From assembly GCF_026967935.1 (NCBI RefSeq), contig NZ_JAPVBL010000003.1, forward strand, positions 558,001 through 622,000: a stretch of 64,000 nt of DNA, written 5' to 3'. This document shows positions 51,562 through 60,372 of this stretch, one piece after another (positions within the stretch are counted from its first letter, which is position 1; each line of letters starts with the position of its first letter). This stretch comes from Modestobacter sp. VKM Ac-2982. Lineage in GTDB: Bacteria > Actinomycetota > Actinomycetes > Mycobacteriales > Geodermatophilaceae. A program made the position numbers and the translations under genes. The notes below the pieces were generated by a model. It made no database searches, had not been told where the DNA came from, and saw nothing but the letters and a program-made list of their open reading frames with translations.

Positions 51562-53430
51562 TCAGACGAGGCTGTCGGCCCAGGCGCGGTGCAGGTCGGC
51601 GAACCGGCCGGCACTGCCCACGAGCTCGGCGGGGGAGCCGTCCTCGACGACCCGGCCGGCCTCCATCACCAGCACCCGGTCGGCGATCTCCACCGTGGAC
51701 AGCCGGTGGGCGATGATCAGCGCCGTCCGGTCGGCCAGCAGCGTCTGCAGCGCACGCTGCACCAGCACCTCGCTGGGCACGTCGAGGGAACTGGTGGCCT
51801 CGTCGAGCACCAGCACCGCGGGGTCGGCGAGGAACGCCCGGGCGAAGCTGACCAGCTGGCGCTGACCGGCCGACAGTCGGCCGCCCCGCTTGGCGACCTC
51901 GGTGTCGTAGCCCTCCGGCAGCGCCCGGATGAAGGCGTCGGCCCCGATCGCCCGGGCCGCCGCCTCGATCTCGGCCCGGGTGGCGTCCGGCTTGCCGAAG
52001 GAGATGTTGTCGGCGATCGACCCGGAGAACAGGAAGCTCTCCTGGGTCACCATCACCACCGCCCGGCGCAGGTCGGTATCGGCGAGCCGGTCCAGCGGGA
52101 CGCCGTCCAGCCGCACCTGCCCGGCGCCCGGGTCGTAGAACCGGGCGGCCAGCCGGGCCAGGGTGGACTTGCCCGCGCCGGTCGCCCCCACGAGCGCGAC
52201 GGTCTGTCCGGCCGGGATCGCCAGGTCCAGCTGCGGGAGCACGGTCGCGCCGCCGTAGCCGAACCGGACGCCGTCGAAGGTGACCTCCCCGGCGGTGGGC
52301 GAGGGCAGCGGCAGCGGATCGGTGGGCTCCGGCACGCTGGAGCGCTCCTCCAGGACGCCGGACAGCTTCTCCAGCGCCGCACTCGCCGACTGGTAGCTGT
52401 TGTAGAACATCGCGATGTCCTGCAGCGGGTCGAAGAAGCGGCGCAGGTAGACCAGGAACGACAGCAGGAAGCCGACCTCCAGGTCGCCGTCCATCACCCG
52501 CAGCGCGCCGTAGCCGAGCACCGCGACGGTGACCAGGTTGCCGATCAGGGTCACCGTCGGCACGAAGACGGCGATCAACCAGAAGGCACGGTGGTGGGCC
52601 TCCCGGTTGGCCTCGTTCAGCTCGGCGTGCAGGCCGTCGTTGCGCGGCTCCCGGCGGAACGCCTGGACCGCCCGGATGCCGCCGAAGGTCTCGGTGAACT
52701 GCACGATCAGCGCGGCGATGGTCTGCCGGGTGCGCCGGTAGGCGACCGTGGAGCTGCGCTGGAACCAGCGGCCGACGAGGTAGAGCGCCGGGAGGCCGAG
52801 CAGTGCGACCAGGCCCAGGGGCAGGTCGAGCACCAGCATCAGGACGCCGATGGACACCACGCTGAACAGGGCGGTGAGCAGGCCGTCCAGCCCCTCGTCC
52901 AGCAGCTCGGCGAGCGCCTCGACGTCGCTGGTGAGCCGGCTGATCGTCTTGCCCGAGGTGTACCGCTCGTGGAAGGACAGCGGCAGGCCCTGGACATGGG
53001 TGAACACCCGCCGCCGCAGGGTGAGCAGCACCGCCTGGCCGACCCGCCCGGAGCCGATGAGGAACCGGTAGCGCAGTGCGGCGTCCAGCACGGCTGCGGC
53101 GACCATGGCCGCCGTCGTCCAGACCAGCGGCCACGGATCGCCGTCCAGCAGCGCCGGGACGGCGACGTCGATGCCGATCCCGATCAGCAGCGGGCCGGCC
53201 AGCCAGGCCAGGTTCTGCACGACGATCACGGCCAGCAGCTGCCACAGCGTCCGCCGGTGCGGACGCAGCAGCTCGCCGAGCAGCCGCCGGGAGCGGCCGC
53301 GGAGGAACGAGCTGGCCGAGGTGTCCAGGTCGTCGGCGTCCTCGCCGGCCACGCCCCGCCAGTCGGCGTGCGCATCGGCCGGTGCGCCGGTGGTGGTGGT
53401 CACGGCTGCGCCGGTGCCCGGGGTGGTCAT
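51562..53430 (-). CDS. Heterodimeric ABC exporter subunit B (catalytic Walker B)
   Basis: A 622-aa TMD-NBD half-transporter, ATG 53430 overlapping the subunit A stop (ATGA). Six helices span ~60-340; the NBD has Walker A GATGAGKSTLARLAARFYD, Q-loop VTQESFLFSGS, signature RLSAGQRQLVSFARAF (LSAGQ), Walker B VLVLDEATSSLD with the catalytic Glu, and H-loop IIAHRLST. With subunit A it forms an asymmetric pair of the TM287/288 kind. Type IV exporters of this arrangement expel lipids or drugs. Confidence 0.92.
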   Translation of the reverse strand: MTTPGTGAAVTTTTGAPADAHADWRGVAGEDADDLDTSASSFLRGRSRRLLGELLRPHRRTLWQLLAVIVVQNLAWLAGPLLIGIGIDVAVPALLDGDPWPLVWTTAAMVAAAVLDAALRYRFLIGSGRVGQAVLLTLRRRVFTHVQGLPLSFHERYTSGKTISRLTSDVEALAELLDEGLDGLLTALFSVVSIGVLMLVLDLPLGLVALLGLPALYLVGRWFQRSSTVAYRRTRQTIAALIVQFTETFGGIRAVQAFRREPRNDGLHAELNEANREAHHRAFWLIAVFVPTVTLIGNLVTVAVLGYGALRVMDGDLEVGFLLSFLVYLRRFFDPLQDIAMFYNSYQSASAALEKLSGVLEERSSVPEPTDPLPLPSPTAGEVTFDGVRFGYGGATVLPQLDLAIPAGQTVALVGATGAGKSTLARLAARFYDPGAGQVRLDGVPLDRLADTDLRRAVVMVTQESFLFSGSIADNISFGKPDATRAEIEAAARAIGADAFIRALPEGYDTEVAKRGGRLSAGQRQLVSFARAFLADPAVLVLDEATSSLDVPSEVLVQRALQTLLADRTALIIAHRLSTVEIADRVLVMEAGRVVEDGSPAELVGSAGRFADLHRAWADSLV

Positions 53431-55250
53431 GGGCAGCCCACCCCGCTCAGGTCCGTGCGGCTCCGGTCGGCGTCGATCGCCCCCGCCAGCTCCGACTCCG
53501 AGGAGAGCAGCGCCCGGTAGGCGGGCACCTGCGCGAGCAGGTCGGTGTGCCGCCCGACGGCGGTGATCCGGCCCTCCTCCAGCAGGGCCACCCGGTCGGC
53601 GAGCAGCACCGTGGAGGCCCGGTGGGCGACCACCAGCGCCGTCGTCTCAGCGAGGACCTCCCGCAGCGCACGCTCGACGAGGGCCTCGGTGTGGACGTCG
53701 AGGGCGGACAGCGGGTCGTCGAGCACCAGCACCGAGGGCCGGCCGAGCACCGCCCGGGCCAGCGCCAGCCGCTGCCGTTGCCCGCCGGACAGCGACAGGC
53801 CCTGCTCGCCGATCCGGGTGTCCAGGCCCCAAGGCAGCTCGTGCACGAAGTCGGCCTGGGCCACCCGCAGCGCCTCGGCCACGTCCGCGTCCCCGGCGTC
53901 CGGCCGGCCCAGCGTGACGTTCTCCCGGACGCTCATCGAGAACAGCGTCGCCTCCTCGAACGCCGTGGCCACCACCGTGCGCAGCTGGGCCAGCGGGAGG
54001 TCGCGGACGTCGTGGCCGTCGAGGGTGACCCGCCCGCCGGTGACGTCGTAGAGCCGGGCGACCAGCGCGGTCATCGTCGTCTTGCCCGACCCGGTGGCGC
54101 CGACCAGCGCGATCGTCTCGCCGGGTTCGACCTCGAGGTCGACGTCGGTCAGCACCGGGTCGCCGGCGCCTGGGAAGCGGAAGCCGACGTGCTCGAAGCG
54201 CAACCGGGCCGGTGTGCCCACCGCCGCCGGCCGGGCGCCGGGGGAGTCGGTGACGGTCAGCGGGGCGTCGAGCAGCTCGCCGATCCGGTCGCAGGCGCTG
54301 GCCGTCTCCTGGGCCTGGGCGAGCAGGAAGCCCAGGGAGAGGATCGGCCACAGCAGCACGGTGAACAGCGCGACGAAGCCGATCAGCCCGCCGACGGTCA
54401 GGGCACCGCTGCTGACCGCCAGCGAGCCGCCCACCAGGATCACCGCCAGCGTGATCTGCGGCTGGAACTCGAACAGGCACCAGATCAACGCCAGGGTGCG
54501 GACCTTGCCCAGCTCCATGTCGCGCAGCCGCAGGGCCTTGCGGTCGTAGCGGCCGAAGACCATCCCGCTGCGGCCGAGTGACTTGACCACCCGGATGCCC
54601 TGGACGGCCTCCTCCACGTCGGTGGCCAGCTCGCCCTGCTCGTCCTGCACCAGCCGGGACTCGGCGTTGTACCGCTTCTCCAGTCGCAGTCCGAAGAAGA
54701 CCAGCGGCAGGGTCGTGGCCAGCACCGCGACGCCCAGCGGCCAGTAGGTGACCACCAGCAGCACGCCGACGACGACGCAGGTGAGCAGGTTGACGATCAG
54801 GAAGACGGCGCCGAAGCCGACGAAGCGCCGGATGGTGGAGACGTCGGAGGTCGCCCGGGACAGCAGCTGACCGGAGGACCAGTGGTCGTGGAAGGCGACC
54901 GGCAGCCGCTGCAGCCGCTGGTACAGGGTGTCGCGGAGGTCGCGCTCGATCTGCAGGCTGCTGATGTTCATCGCCCAGCGGCGCAGGAAGAACAGGGCAG
55001 CCTCGGCGACGCCGAAGAGCAGCGCCAGGGCGAGCAGCGGGACCAGTGCGGACCGGTCGCCGCGGGCGATCGGCCCCTCGACGATGGCCGGCGTCAGCAG
55101 GGGGACGGCCAGCTGGGCGAGGGTGCCGAGCAGGGCGCCGGTGAAGGTGAGCGCGATGAGCCCGCGGTAGGGGCGGGCGAAGGGCAGCAGCCGGGTGAGC
55201 GCGGAGAGCCGGCCCCGGGTGTCGTCGGCGGCGGCGGCGGTCTCGGTCAT
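53427..55250 (-). CDS. Heterodimeric ABC exporter subunit A (degenerate Walker B)
   Basis: A 607-aa half-transporter from ATG 55250. Six helices, then an NBD with Walker A GATGSGKTTMTALVARLYD, canonical signature LSLSGGQRQRLALARAVL and Walker B VLVLDDPLSALD, where Asp replaces the catalytic Glu; the switch is VVAHRAST. Its degenerate Walker B pairs with the LSAGQ signature of subunit B, giving one weak and one full ATP site. Genes overlap, so subunits are made together. Confidence 0.92.
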   Translation of the reverse strand: MTETAAAADDTRGRLSALTRLLPFARPYRGLIALTFTGALLGTLAQLAVPLLTPAIVEGPIARGDRSALVPLLALALLFGVAEAALFFLRRWAMNISSLQIERDLRDTLYQRLQRLPVAFHDHWSSGQLLSRATSDVSTIRRFVGFGAVFLIVNLLTCVVVGVLLVVTYWPLGVAVLATTLPLVFFGLRLEKRYNAESRLVQDEQGELATDVEEAVQGIRVVKSLGRSGMVFGRYDRKALRLRDMELGKVRTLALIWCLFEFQPQITLAVILVGGSLAVSSGALTVGGLIGFVALFTVLLWPILSLGFLLAQAQETASACDRIGELLDAPLTVTDSPGARPAAVGTPARLRFEHVGFRFPGAGDPVLTDVDLEVEPGETIALVGATGSGKTTMTALVARLYDVTGGRVTLDGHDVRDLPLAQLRTVVATAFEEATLFSMSVRENVTLGRPDAGDADVAEALRVAQADFVHELPWGLDTRIGEQGLSLSGGQRQRLALARAVLGRPSVLVLDDPLSALDVHTEALVERALREVLAETTALVVAHRASTVLLADRVALLEEGRITAVGRHTDLLAQVPAYRALLSSESELAGAIDADRSRTDLSGVGCP

Positions 55251-55319
55251 GGCCGGGTCAGGCTATGCCGGGGCACCGACGGGGACGAACGGATTACGGA
55301 CCGGGTCGGGCCGCTGGGC

Positions 55320-56297
55320 TCAGCGGTTCCGGCGGACCCCGAAGACGATGTCCTCCCAGGCGGGGATGCGGGCGCGCGGGTCCTCGGTCTCGCCGTCGAG
55401 CAAGCTGCCCAGCACCGCGGTGTCCTGGTTGTCGGGGTCGACGGCGTCGTAGGCGCTCCGACGCGGCGGCCCGTCGGCCGGGCGCTCCTCGCCGGGGAGG
55501 GCGACGTCGTCGTCGGGCACCTCGTCGACGGGGAGCGGGTCCGCGGTGACCGCCGCCTGCGCCTCGTCGTCGTGCTCCCCGGCGCCGTCCTCGGCCGCCC
55601 CGGCGTCGGCGTGTGCCTCGACCTCGCCGTCCTCCTCGTCATGCAGCACCGAGATCCCCCGGCGGGTGACCGGCGCGGCGGGCAGGCCGGCCGGCACGTC
55701 GGGGACCACCCGGACCAGGCGGGTGCCCTCGGCGAAGTCCATCGTCGTGGCGTCGACCGGGGTCACGGTGCGGGCGGGCAGGTCGTAGCTCCAGCGGGTG
55801 CTGCCGGACTTGGCGCCGGCCTCCCAGTCCGCCTGCACCTGCCAGGTGCCGTCCTCCGCGCGGTGGGCGTCCCAGCGGACGGCCTCCAGGTCGGCGCCGA
55901 GCAGCCGCAGCCGCTCCGACATGAACTGCTCCAGGGGCACGCTGGGGGTGCCCTCGGACAGCCGCACCCGGGCGCCGCGGGCCTGCTCGGCGACCCGGGC
56001 GCGCTCCTGCAGCACCGGGTGGGCGAAGCGCATGATCCGCTCGACCCGGGTGCCGGAGGCGTGCGCCACCTGCTCGGGGGTCTCGCCGGCCCGGATCCGG
56101 GCCTGGATGACCCGCGGGGGCAGGTCGTGGGCCACCTCGGCCGGCGCCTGGGGCGCAGCGCCGGCACGCAGCAGCTGCCGCAGCCGGTCGTCCACGGGGA
56201 GCTCGAAGTGCTCGCCGTCGGTGGAGTCGGGCGCGTCCGCGGCGAGCACCAGGTGCGCGCCGTCCTCGGAGAGCGCCACGAGGCGCAGTGAGCGCAT
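55320..56297 (-). CDS. sepH: SepH cell-division regulator (DUF3071)
   Basis: A 325-aa protein from ATG 56297 with GGAGG nine bases upstream. The N-terminal ~190 residues are the SepH helix-turn-helix-containing domain (MRSLRLVALSEDGAHLVL; RARIRAGETPEQVAHASGT-like HTH around residue 70); the C-terminus is an acidic disordered linker ending in the conserved ARIPAWEDIVFGVRR. SepH stimulates FtsZ polymerisation in Streptomyces and mycobacteria (Rv0883c). It is divergent from the amidotransferase gene across 287 bp (56298-56584) in which I see no other gene. Confidence 0.93.
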   Translation of the reverse strand: MRSLRLVALSEDGAHLVLAADAPDSTDGEHFELPVDDRLRQLLRAGAAPQAPAEVAHDLPPRVIQARIRAGETPEQVAHASGTRVERIMRFAHPVLQERARVAEQARGARVRLSEGTPSVPLEQFMSERLRLLGADLEAVRWDAHRAEDGTWQVQADWEAGAKSGSTRWSYDLPARTVTPVDATTMDFAEGTRLVRVVPDVPAGLPAAPVTRRGISVLHDEEDGEVEAHADAGAAEDGAGEHDDEAQAAVTADPLPVDEVPDDDVALPGEERPADGPPRRSAYDAVDPDNQDTAVLGSLLDGETEDPRARIPAWEDIVFGVRRNR

Positions 56298-56584
56298 GGG
56301 AGCGACCTCCAGGAGGGTTCGGCGCGGTTCGCAGACCGACGCAACGCTAACGGCGCACCCGCGGGCCCGCGCCGCCGACACGCCCGGTACGGCGCGTCGG
56401 CTCGACAGCGGCGCCCGAGACCTCCTCGCGTTCACCGGGAGGCCCGGTCGCCGGGCCTCGCCGCAACGACCAGAATGGACGCTCCGGCAGCCGGCGGACC
56501 TGCTCGGCCACGTGCCGAGCGGACGGCGGGACAGCGAACCGGCGCAGCGCGGCGCCGCACCACAGGAACAGGGGAGGGGCGCAC

Positions 56585-58369
56585 GTGTGCGGCATCTCGG
56601 GTGAGGTCCGGTTCGACGGAGACGTCGCCGACATGGCGGCGGTCAGCGCCATGTGCGACCAGCTCCAGCGACGGGGGCCGGACGGCTCCGGCGGCTGGCA
56701 GGCCGGGCCGGTGGCGCTCGGGCACCGGCGGCTGAAGATCATCGACCTCACCGACGCCGGCGCCCAGCCGATGGTCGACGCGGAGCTCGGGCTGACGATG
56801 GTCTTCAACGGGATCATCTACAACTACAAGGAGCTGCGCGCCGAGCTGCAGGGCGCCGGCTACCGCTTCTTCTCCACCTCCGACACCGAGGTGGTGCTCA
56901 AGGCCTACCACCGGTGGGGTGCGGCCTGCGTCGAGCGGTTCCTGGGGATGTTCGCCTTCGCCGTCGTCGAGCGGGACTCCGGCCGGGTGGTCCTGGCCCG
57001 CGACCGCTTCGGGATCAAGCCGCTGTACCTCAGCCGCGGGCCGGGCCGGGTGCGGTTCGCCTCCTCGCTGCCCGCGCTGGTGCGCGCCGGGGGCGTGGAC
57101 ACCAGCATCGACCCGGTCGCGCTGCACCACTACATGTCCTTCCACGCCGTCGTCCCGGCGCCACGGACGATCCTGGCCGGGGTGGGCAAGCTGCCGCCGG
57201 CCACGGTGCGCACCTACGAGGCCGACGGCCGCGAGTCCGACTGGGAGTACTGGCGCCCGGTGCACGAGCGGCGGGCCGAGTTCGCCGGCCTGGACGCGGT
57301 CGAGTGGCAGGAGCGGGTGCTGGAGCAGCTGCGCGTGGCCGTGCGCCGGCGGATGGTCGCCGACGTCCCGGTGGGCGTGCTGCTGTCCGGGGGCATCGAC
57401 TCGAGCCTCGTCGTCGGGTTGCTGGCCGAGGAGGGGCAGAAGGGGCTGGCCACGTTCTCCATCGGCTTCGAGGCCGTGGGGGAGCGGTCCGGTGACGAGT
57501 TCGCGTACTCCGACGTCGTCGCGGAGACCTTCGGCACCGACCACCACCGGCTGATGGTGCCCAGCGCCGACGTGCACGCCGGTCTCGACGGCGCGGTCGC
57601 GGCGATGAGCGAGCCGCAGGTCAGCCACGACGCGGTCGCCTTCTACCTGCTCTCCCAGCAGGTCAGCCAGCACGTCAAGGTGGTGCAGAGCGGGCAGGGC
57701 GCCGACGAGGTGCTGGCCGGCTACGACTGGTACCCGCCGCTGGAGGGCGTCCCAGCAGAGGAGGCCGTCGACGCCTACGCGCGGGTCTTCGTCGACCGGT
57801 CGCACGCCGAGCTGGCCACCCAGCTCAGTGACCGCTGGGTGGTGACCGACGACGTCAGCCGGGCGCTGATCGCCGAGCACTTCGCCCGGCCGGGGGCGGA
57901 GACCACGCTGGACAAGGCGCTGCGGCTGGACTCGACGATCATGCTGGTCGACGACCCGGTCAAGCGGGTCGACAACATGACGATGGCCTGGGGCCTGGAG
58001 GCCCGCGTGCCGTTCCTGGACCACGAGTTCGTGGAACTGGCCGCCGCCGTCCCGCCGGAGCTCAAGCTGGCCCACGGTGGGAAGGGCGTGCTCAAGGACG
58101 CCGCCCGTGCGGTCATCCCCGCCGACGTGATCGACCGGCCCAAGGGCTACTTCCCGGTGCCGGCGATCACCGACCTGCACGGTGACTACCTGGAGACGGT
58201 GCGCGCGGCGCTGCGCGCACCGGAGGCACGCGAACGCGGCCTGTTCCGCACCGACTACGTGGAACGGCTGCTCGCGGACCCGAACGGCCACCGCACCACG
58301 CTGGGTGCCAACCAGCTGTGGCAGGTCGGGCTGCTGGAGCTGTGGCTGCAGCGGCACGGCATCCGCTGA
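56585..58369 (+). CDS. Asparagine-synthase-type amidotransferase, NAGGN biosynthesis type
   Basis: A 594-aa class II glutamine amidotransferase from GTG 56585, which leaves Cys2 as N-terminal nucleophile (MCGISGEVRF). The N-terminal Gln-hydrolase domain has RRGPDG, ALGHRRLKIIDL and FNGIIYNYKELRAELQ; the synthase domain has the ATP pyrophosphatase loop LLSGGIDSSLVVGLL. The sequence is closer to the N-acetylglutaminylglutamine amidotransferase (AsnO/trio) group than to AsnB. That enzyme amidates N-acetyl-Gln-Gln to the osmolyte NAGGN. The usual partner, a GNAT/ATP-grasp synthetase, is not adjacent; instead a peptidase and a permuted ATP-grasp gene follow. Confidence 0.88.
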   Translation: MCGISGEVRFDGDVADMAAVSAMCDQLQRRGPDGSGGWQAGPVALGHRRLKIIDLTDAGAQPMVDAELGLTMVFNGIIYNYKELRAELQGAGYRFFSTSDTEVVLKAYHRWGAACVERFLGMFAFAVVERDSGRVVLARDRFGIKPLYLSRGPGRVRFASSLPALVRAGGVDTSIDPVALHHYMSFHAVVPAPRTILAGVGKLPPATVRTYEADGRESDWEYWRPVHERRAEFAGLDAVEWQERVLEQLRVAVRRRMVADVPVGVLLSGGIDSSLVVGLLAEEGQKGLATFSIGFEAVGERSGDEFAYSDVVAETFGTDHHRLMVPSADVHAGLDGAVAAMSEPQVSHDAVAFYLLSQQVSQHVKVVQSGQGADEVLAGYDWYPPLEGVPAEEAVDAYARVFVDRSHAELATQLSDRWVVTDDVSRALIAEHFARPGAETTLDKALRLDSTIMLVDDPVKRVDNMTMAWGLEARVPFLDHEFVELAAAVPPELKLAHGGKGVLKDAARAVIPADVIDRPKGYFPVPAITDLHGDYLETVRAALRAPEARERGLFRTDYVERLLADPNGHRTTLGANQLWQVGLLELWLQRHGIR

Positions 58370-58508
58370 CCTGAGGTGGCCGCGCTCACGGCGCGGCGTG
58401 GAACAGCGCCACGGGGGCATCTGCTGCACTCGGGGGGCGACGGACGGCGTGGTCCACGCGATCTCATCCCGTCGCGCCGACCCACCGATCCCCGACCGAG
58501 GAGGTGCC

Positions 58509-60365
58509 ATGACCGACGTGCTGCGCGAGGCCGGCCTCCCCACCGAGGTGCGCCTCGCCGTCGCCGAGATCGCCGGAGCACCGGGCGCCTGGTGCCCCAG
58601 CCTGGCGCCGACCGGGGACCGCGTGGCCTACGTCAGCGACCGCTCCGGCGTCCCCCGGCTGGAGGTCGCGGCGCTGGACCAGCAGACCCCGCCCGCGGTG
58701 CTGTCCGGTGTCGAGGAGGAGGTCGTCTCGGTCGCGTGGTCGCCGGACGGCGAGTGGCTGGCCTACCTGGTGAGCCCCGGCGGCTCCATCTGCGCGCAGC
58801 TGTGGGCCGTGCGGCCCGACGGCACCGACCGGCACCTGGTGGCCGGGCAGGACCCACGCGCCACCGTCTTCGCCGGCGGGTGGACCGCAGGGGGCCACTA
58901 CGTCTGCTCGATCGCGCCCGGGGACGGCCCGGGCGCCGACGTCGTCCTGGTCGACGTGGTCAGCGGCGCGCACCGCACCCTGGCCACCGACGGCTTCCTC
59001 GCCGTCACCGCGGTCTCCGCGGACGAGCGCACAGTGCTGGCCCGGCGGGGTCCGCGCGGGCACCGGCACATCGTGCTGGTCGACGTCGCCACCGGCGTCC
59101 AACGGCGGGTCATCCCGCTCACCGCCCCCGGGGGCGGCGCCTCCGAGGACGGCCGGTCCGCCCCGGACGGCTCGGCCGTCTTCCTCCGCGCCGCCCTCCC
59201 GGCGCGGCCCGGTCTCCCGCGCAGCGACCGCACGGGCCTGTTCCGCGTCCCGCTGGACGCCGATCGGCAGCCGGGCCCGGCACAGGTGCTCATCGCCCGC
59301 CCCGACGCCGACCTGGACTCCTACGCCGTGCGCGCCGACGGCACGGTGCTGTGCGTCTGGAACGCCGACGGGGTCACCGAACTGGAGCTGCGGGACCTCA
59401 CCGACGGCGGTCTGCTGCGTGCCGTGGCGCTGCCGCACCCGGTCATGCCCGGCTGGTCGCTGTCGGCCGACGGCGGGACGTTGCTCGCCGAGCTGACCGG
59501 CCCCACCTCCCCCCGGTCGCTGTGGTCGGTCCCGCTGACCGTCGACGGGGAGCCGGTGCCGCTGCCCAGCACGCCCCGCCACCCCGACCCGCGCCTGCTG
59601 GTCACGCCGGTCCGGCTGCGCTACGCGGCCGCCGACGGCACCGAGCTGGACGGCTGGCTCTACACCCCGCCGGGGCCGGCCGGCCCCAACCGCACGGTGG
59701 TGAGCTTCCACGGCGGCCCGGAGGGGCAGGAACGCCCGGACTACCACCCGGTGGCACAGTCGCTGGTCGCGGTGGGGCTGACCGTCTTCGCGCCGAACGT
59801 GCGGGGTTCGGGAGGGCACGGCCGGGCGTTCATGGCCGCCGACGACCTGGCCGCCCGGGAGGAGTCGTTCACCGACGTCGTCGCCACCGTCGAGCACCTG
59901 GTGGCCGAGGGGATCGCGCTGCCGGGCAGGGTCGGTTCGCACGGCTGGTCCTACGGCGGCTACCTGACGCTGGTGGCGCTCACCCGCTGGCCGGACCTGT
60001 TCGCCGCCGGCGCGACGCTGGCCGGGATGAGCGACCTGCGCACCTTCTTCGCGGGCACCGAGCCGTGGATGGCGGCGGCCTCGGTTACCGAGTACGGCGA
60101 CCCGGTGACCGACCGGGACATGTTGGCCGCGATCTCCCCGATGACCGTGCTGGACCGGCTCCGGTCCCCGGTGCTGCTCACCCACGGCGACCGGGACACC
60201 AACGTGCCGGTGCTGGAGTCGATCCAGGCGCACCAGGAGCTGACCGCCCTCGGCGCCCCGGTCGAGCTGCTCCTCCTGCGGGGTGAGGGTCACACGATCG
60301 TGGGACGGGAGAACCTGCTGCACCTGTCGGAGCGGGTCGCGGAGTGGTTCGATCGCTGGCTGTGA
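58509..60365 (+). CDS. S9-family prolyl oligopeptidase-like peptidase
   Basis: A 618-aa peptidase from ATG 58509 with GAGGAGG eight bases upstream. A WD40-like beta-propeller (repeats such as VAWSPDGEWLAYLV) covers ~30-370, followed by the alpha/beta hydrolase domain with triad Ser481 (GWSYGG), Asp563 (HGDRDTNVP) and His595 (GEGHTI). There is no signal peptide. It likely cleaves short cytoplasmic peptides. Placed between an amidotransferase and an ATP-grasp ligase, it may process or recycle the peptide they make. Confidence 0.9.
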   Translation: MTDVLREAGLPTEVRLAVAEIAGAPGAWCPSLAPTGDRVAYVSDRSGVPRLEVAALDQQTPPAVLSGVEEEVVSVAWSPDGEWLAYLVSPGGSICAQLWAVRPDGTDRHLVAGQDPRATVFAGGWTAGGHYVCSIAPGDGPGADVVLVDVVSGAHRTLATDGFLAVTAVSADERTVLARRGPRGHRHIVLVDVATGVQRRVIPLTAPGGGASEDGRSAPDGSAVFLRAALPARPGLPRSDRTGLFRVPLDADRQPGPAQVLIARPDADLDSYAVRADGTVLCVWNADGVTELELRDLTDGGLLRAVALPHPVMPGWSLSADGGTLLAELTGPTSPRSLWSVPLTVDGEPVPLPSTPRHPDPRLLVTPVRLRYAAADGTELDGWLYTPPGPAGPNRTVVSFHGGPEGQERPDYHPVAQSLVAVGLTVFAPNVRGSGGHGRAFMAADDLAAREESFTDVVATVEHLVAEGIALPGRVGSHGWSYGGYLTLVALTRWPDLFAAGATLAGMSDLRTFFAGTEPWMAAASVTEYGDPVTDRDMLAAISPMTVLDRLRSPVLLTHGDRDTNVPVLESIQAHQELTALGAPVELLLLRGEGHTIVGRENLLHLSERVAEWFDRWL

Positions 60366-60372
60366 GCCCGCG

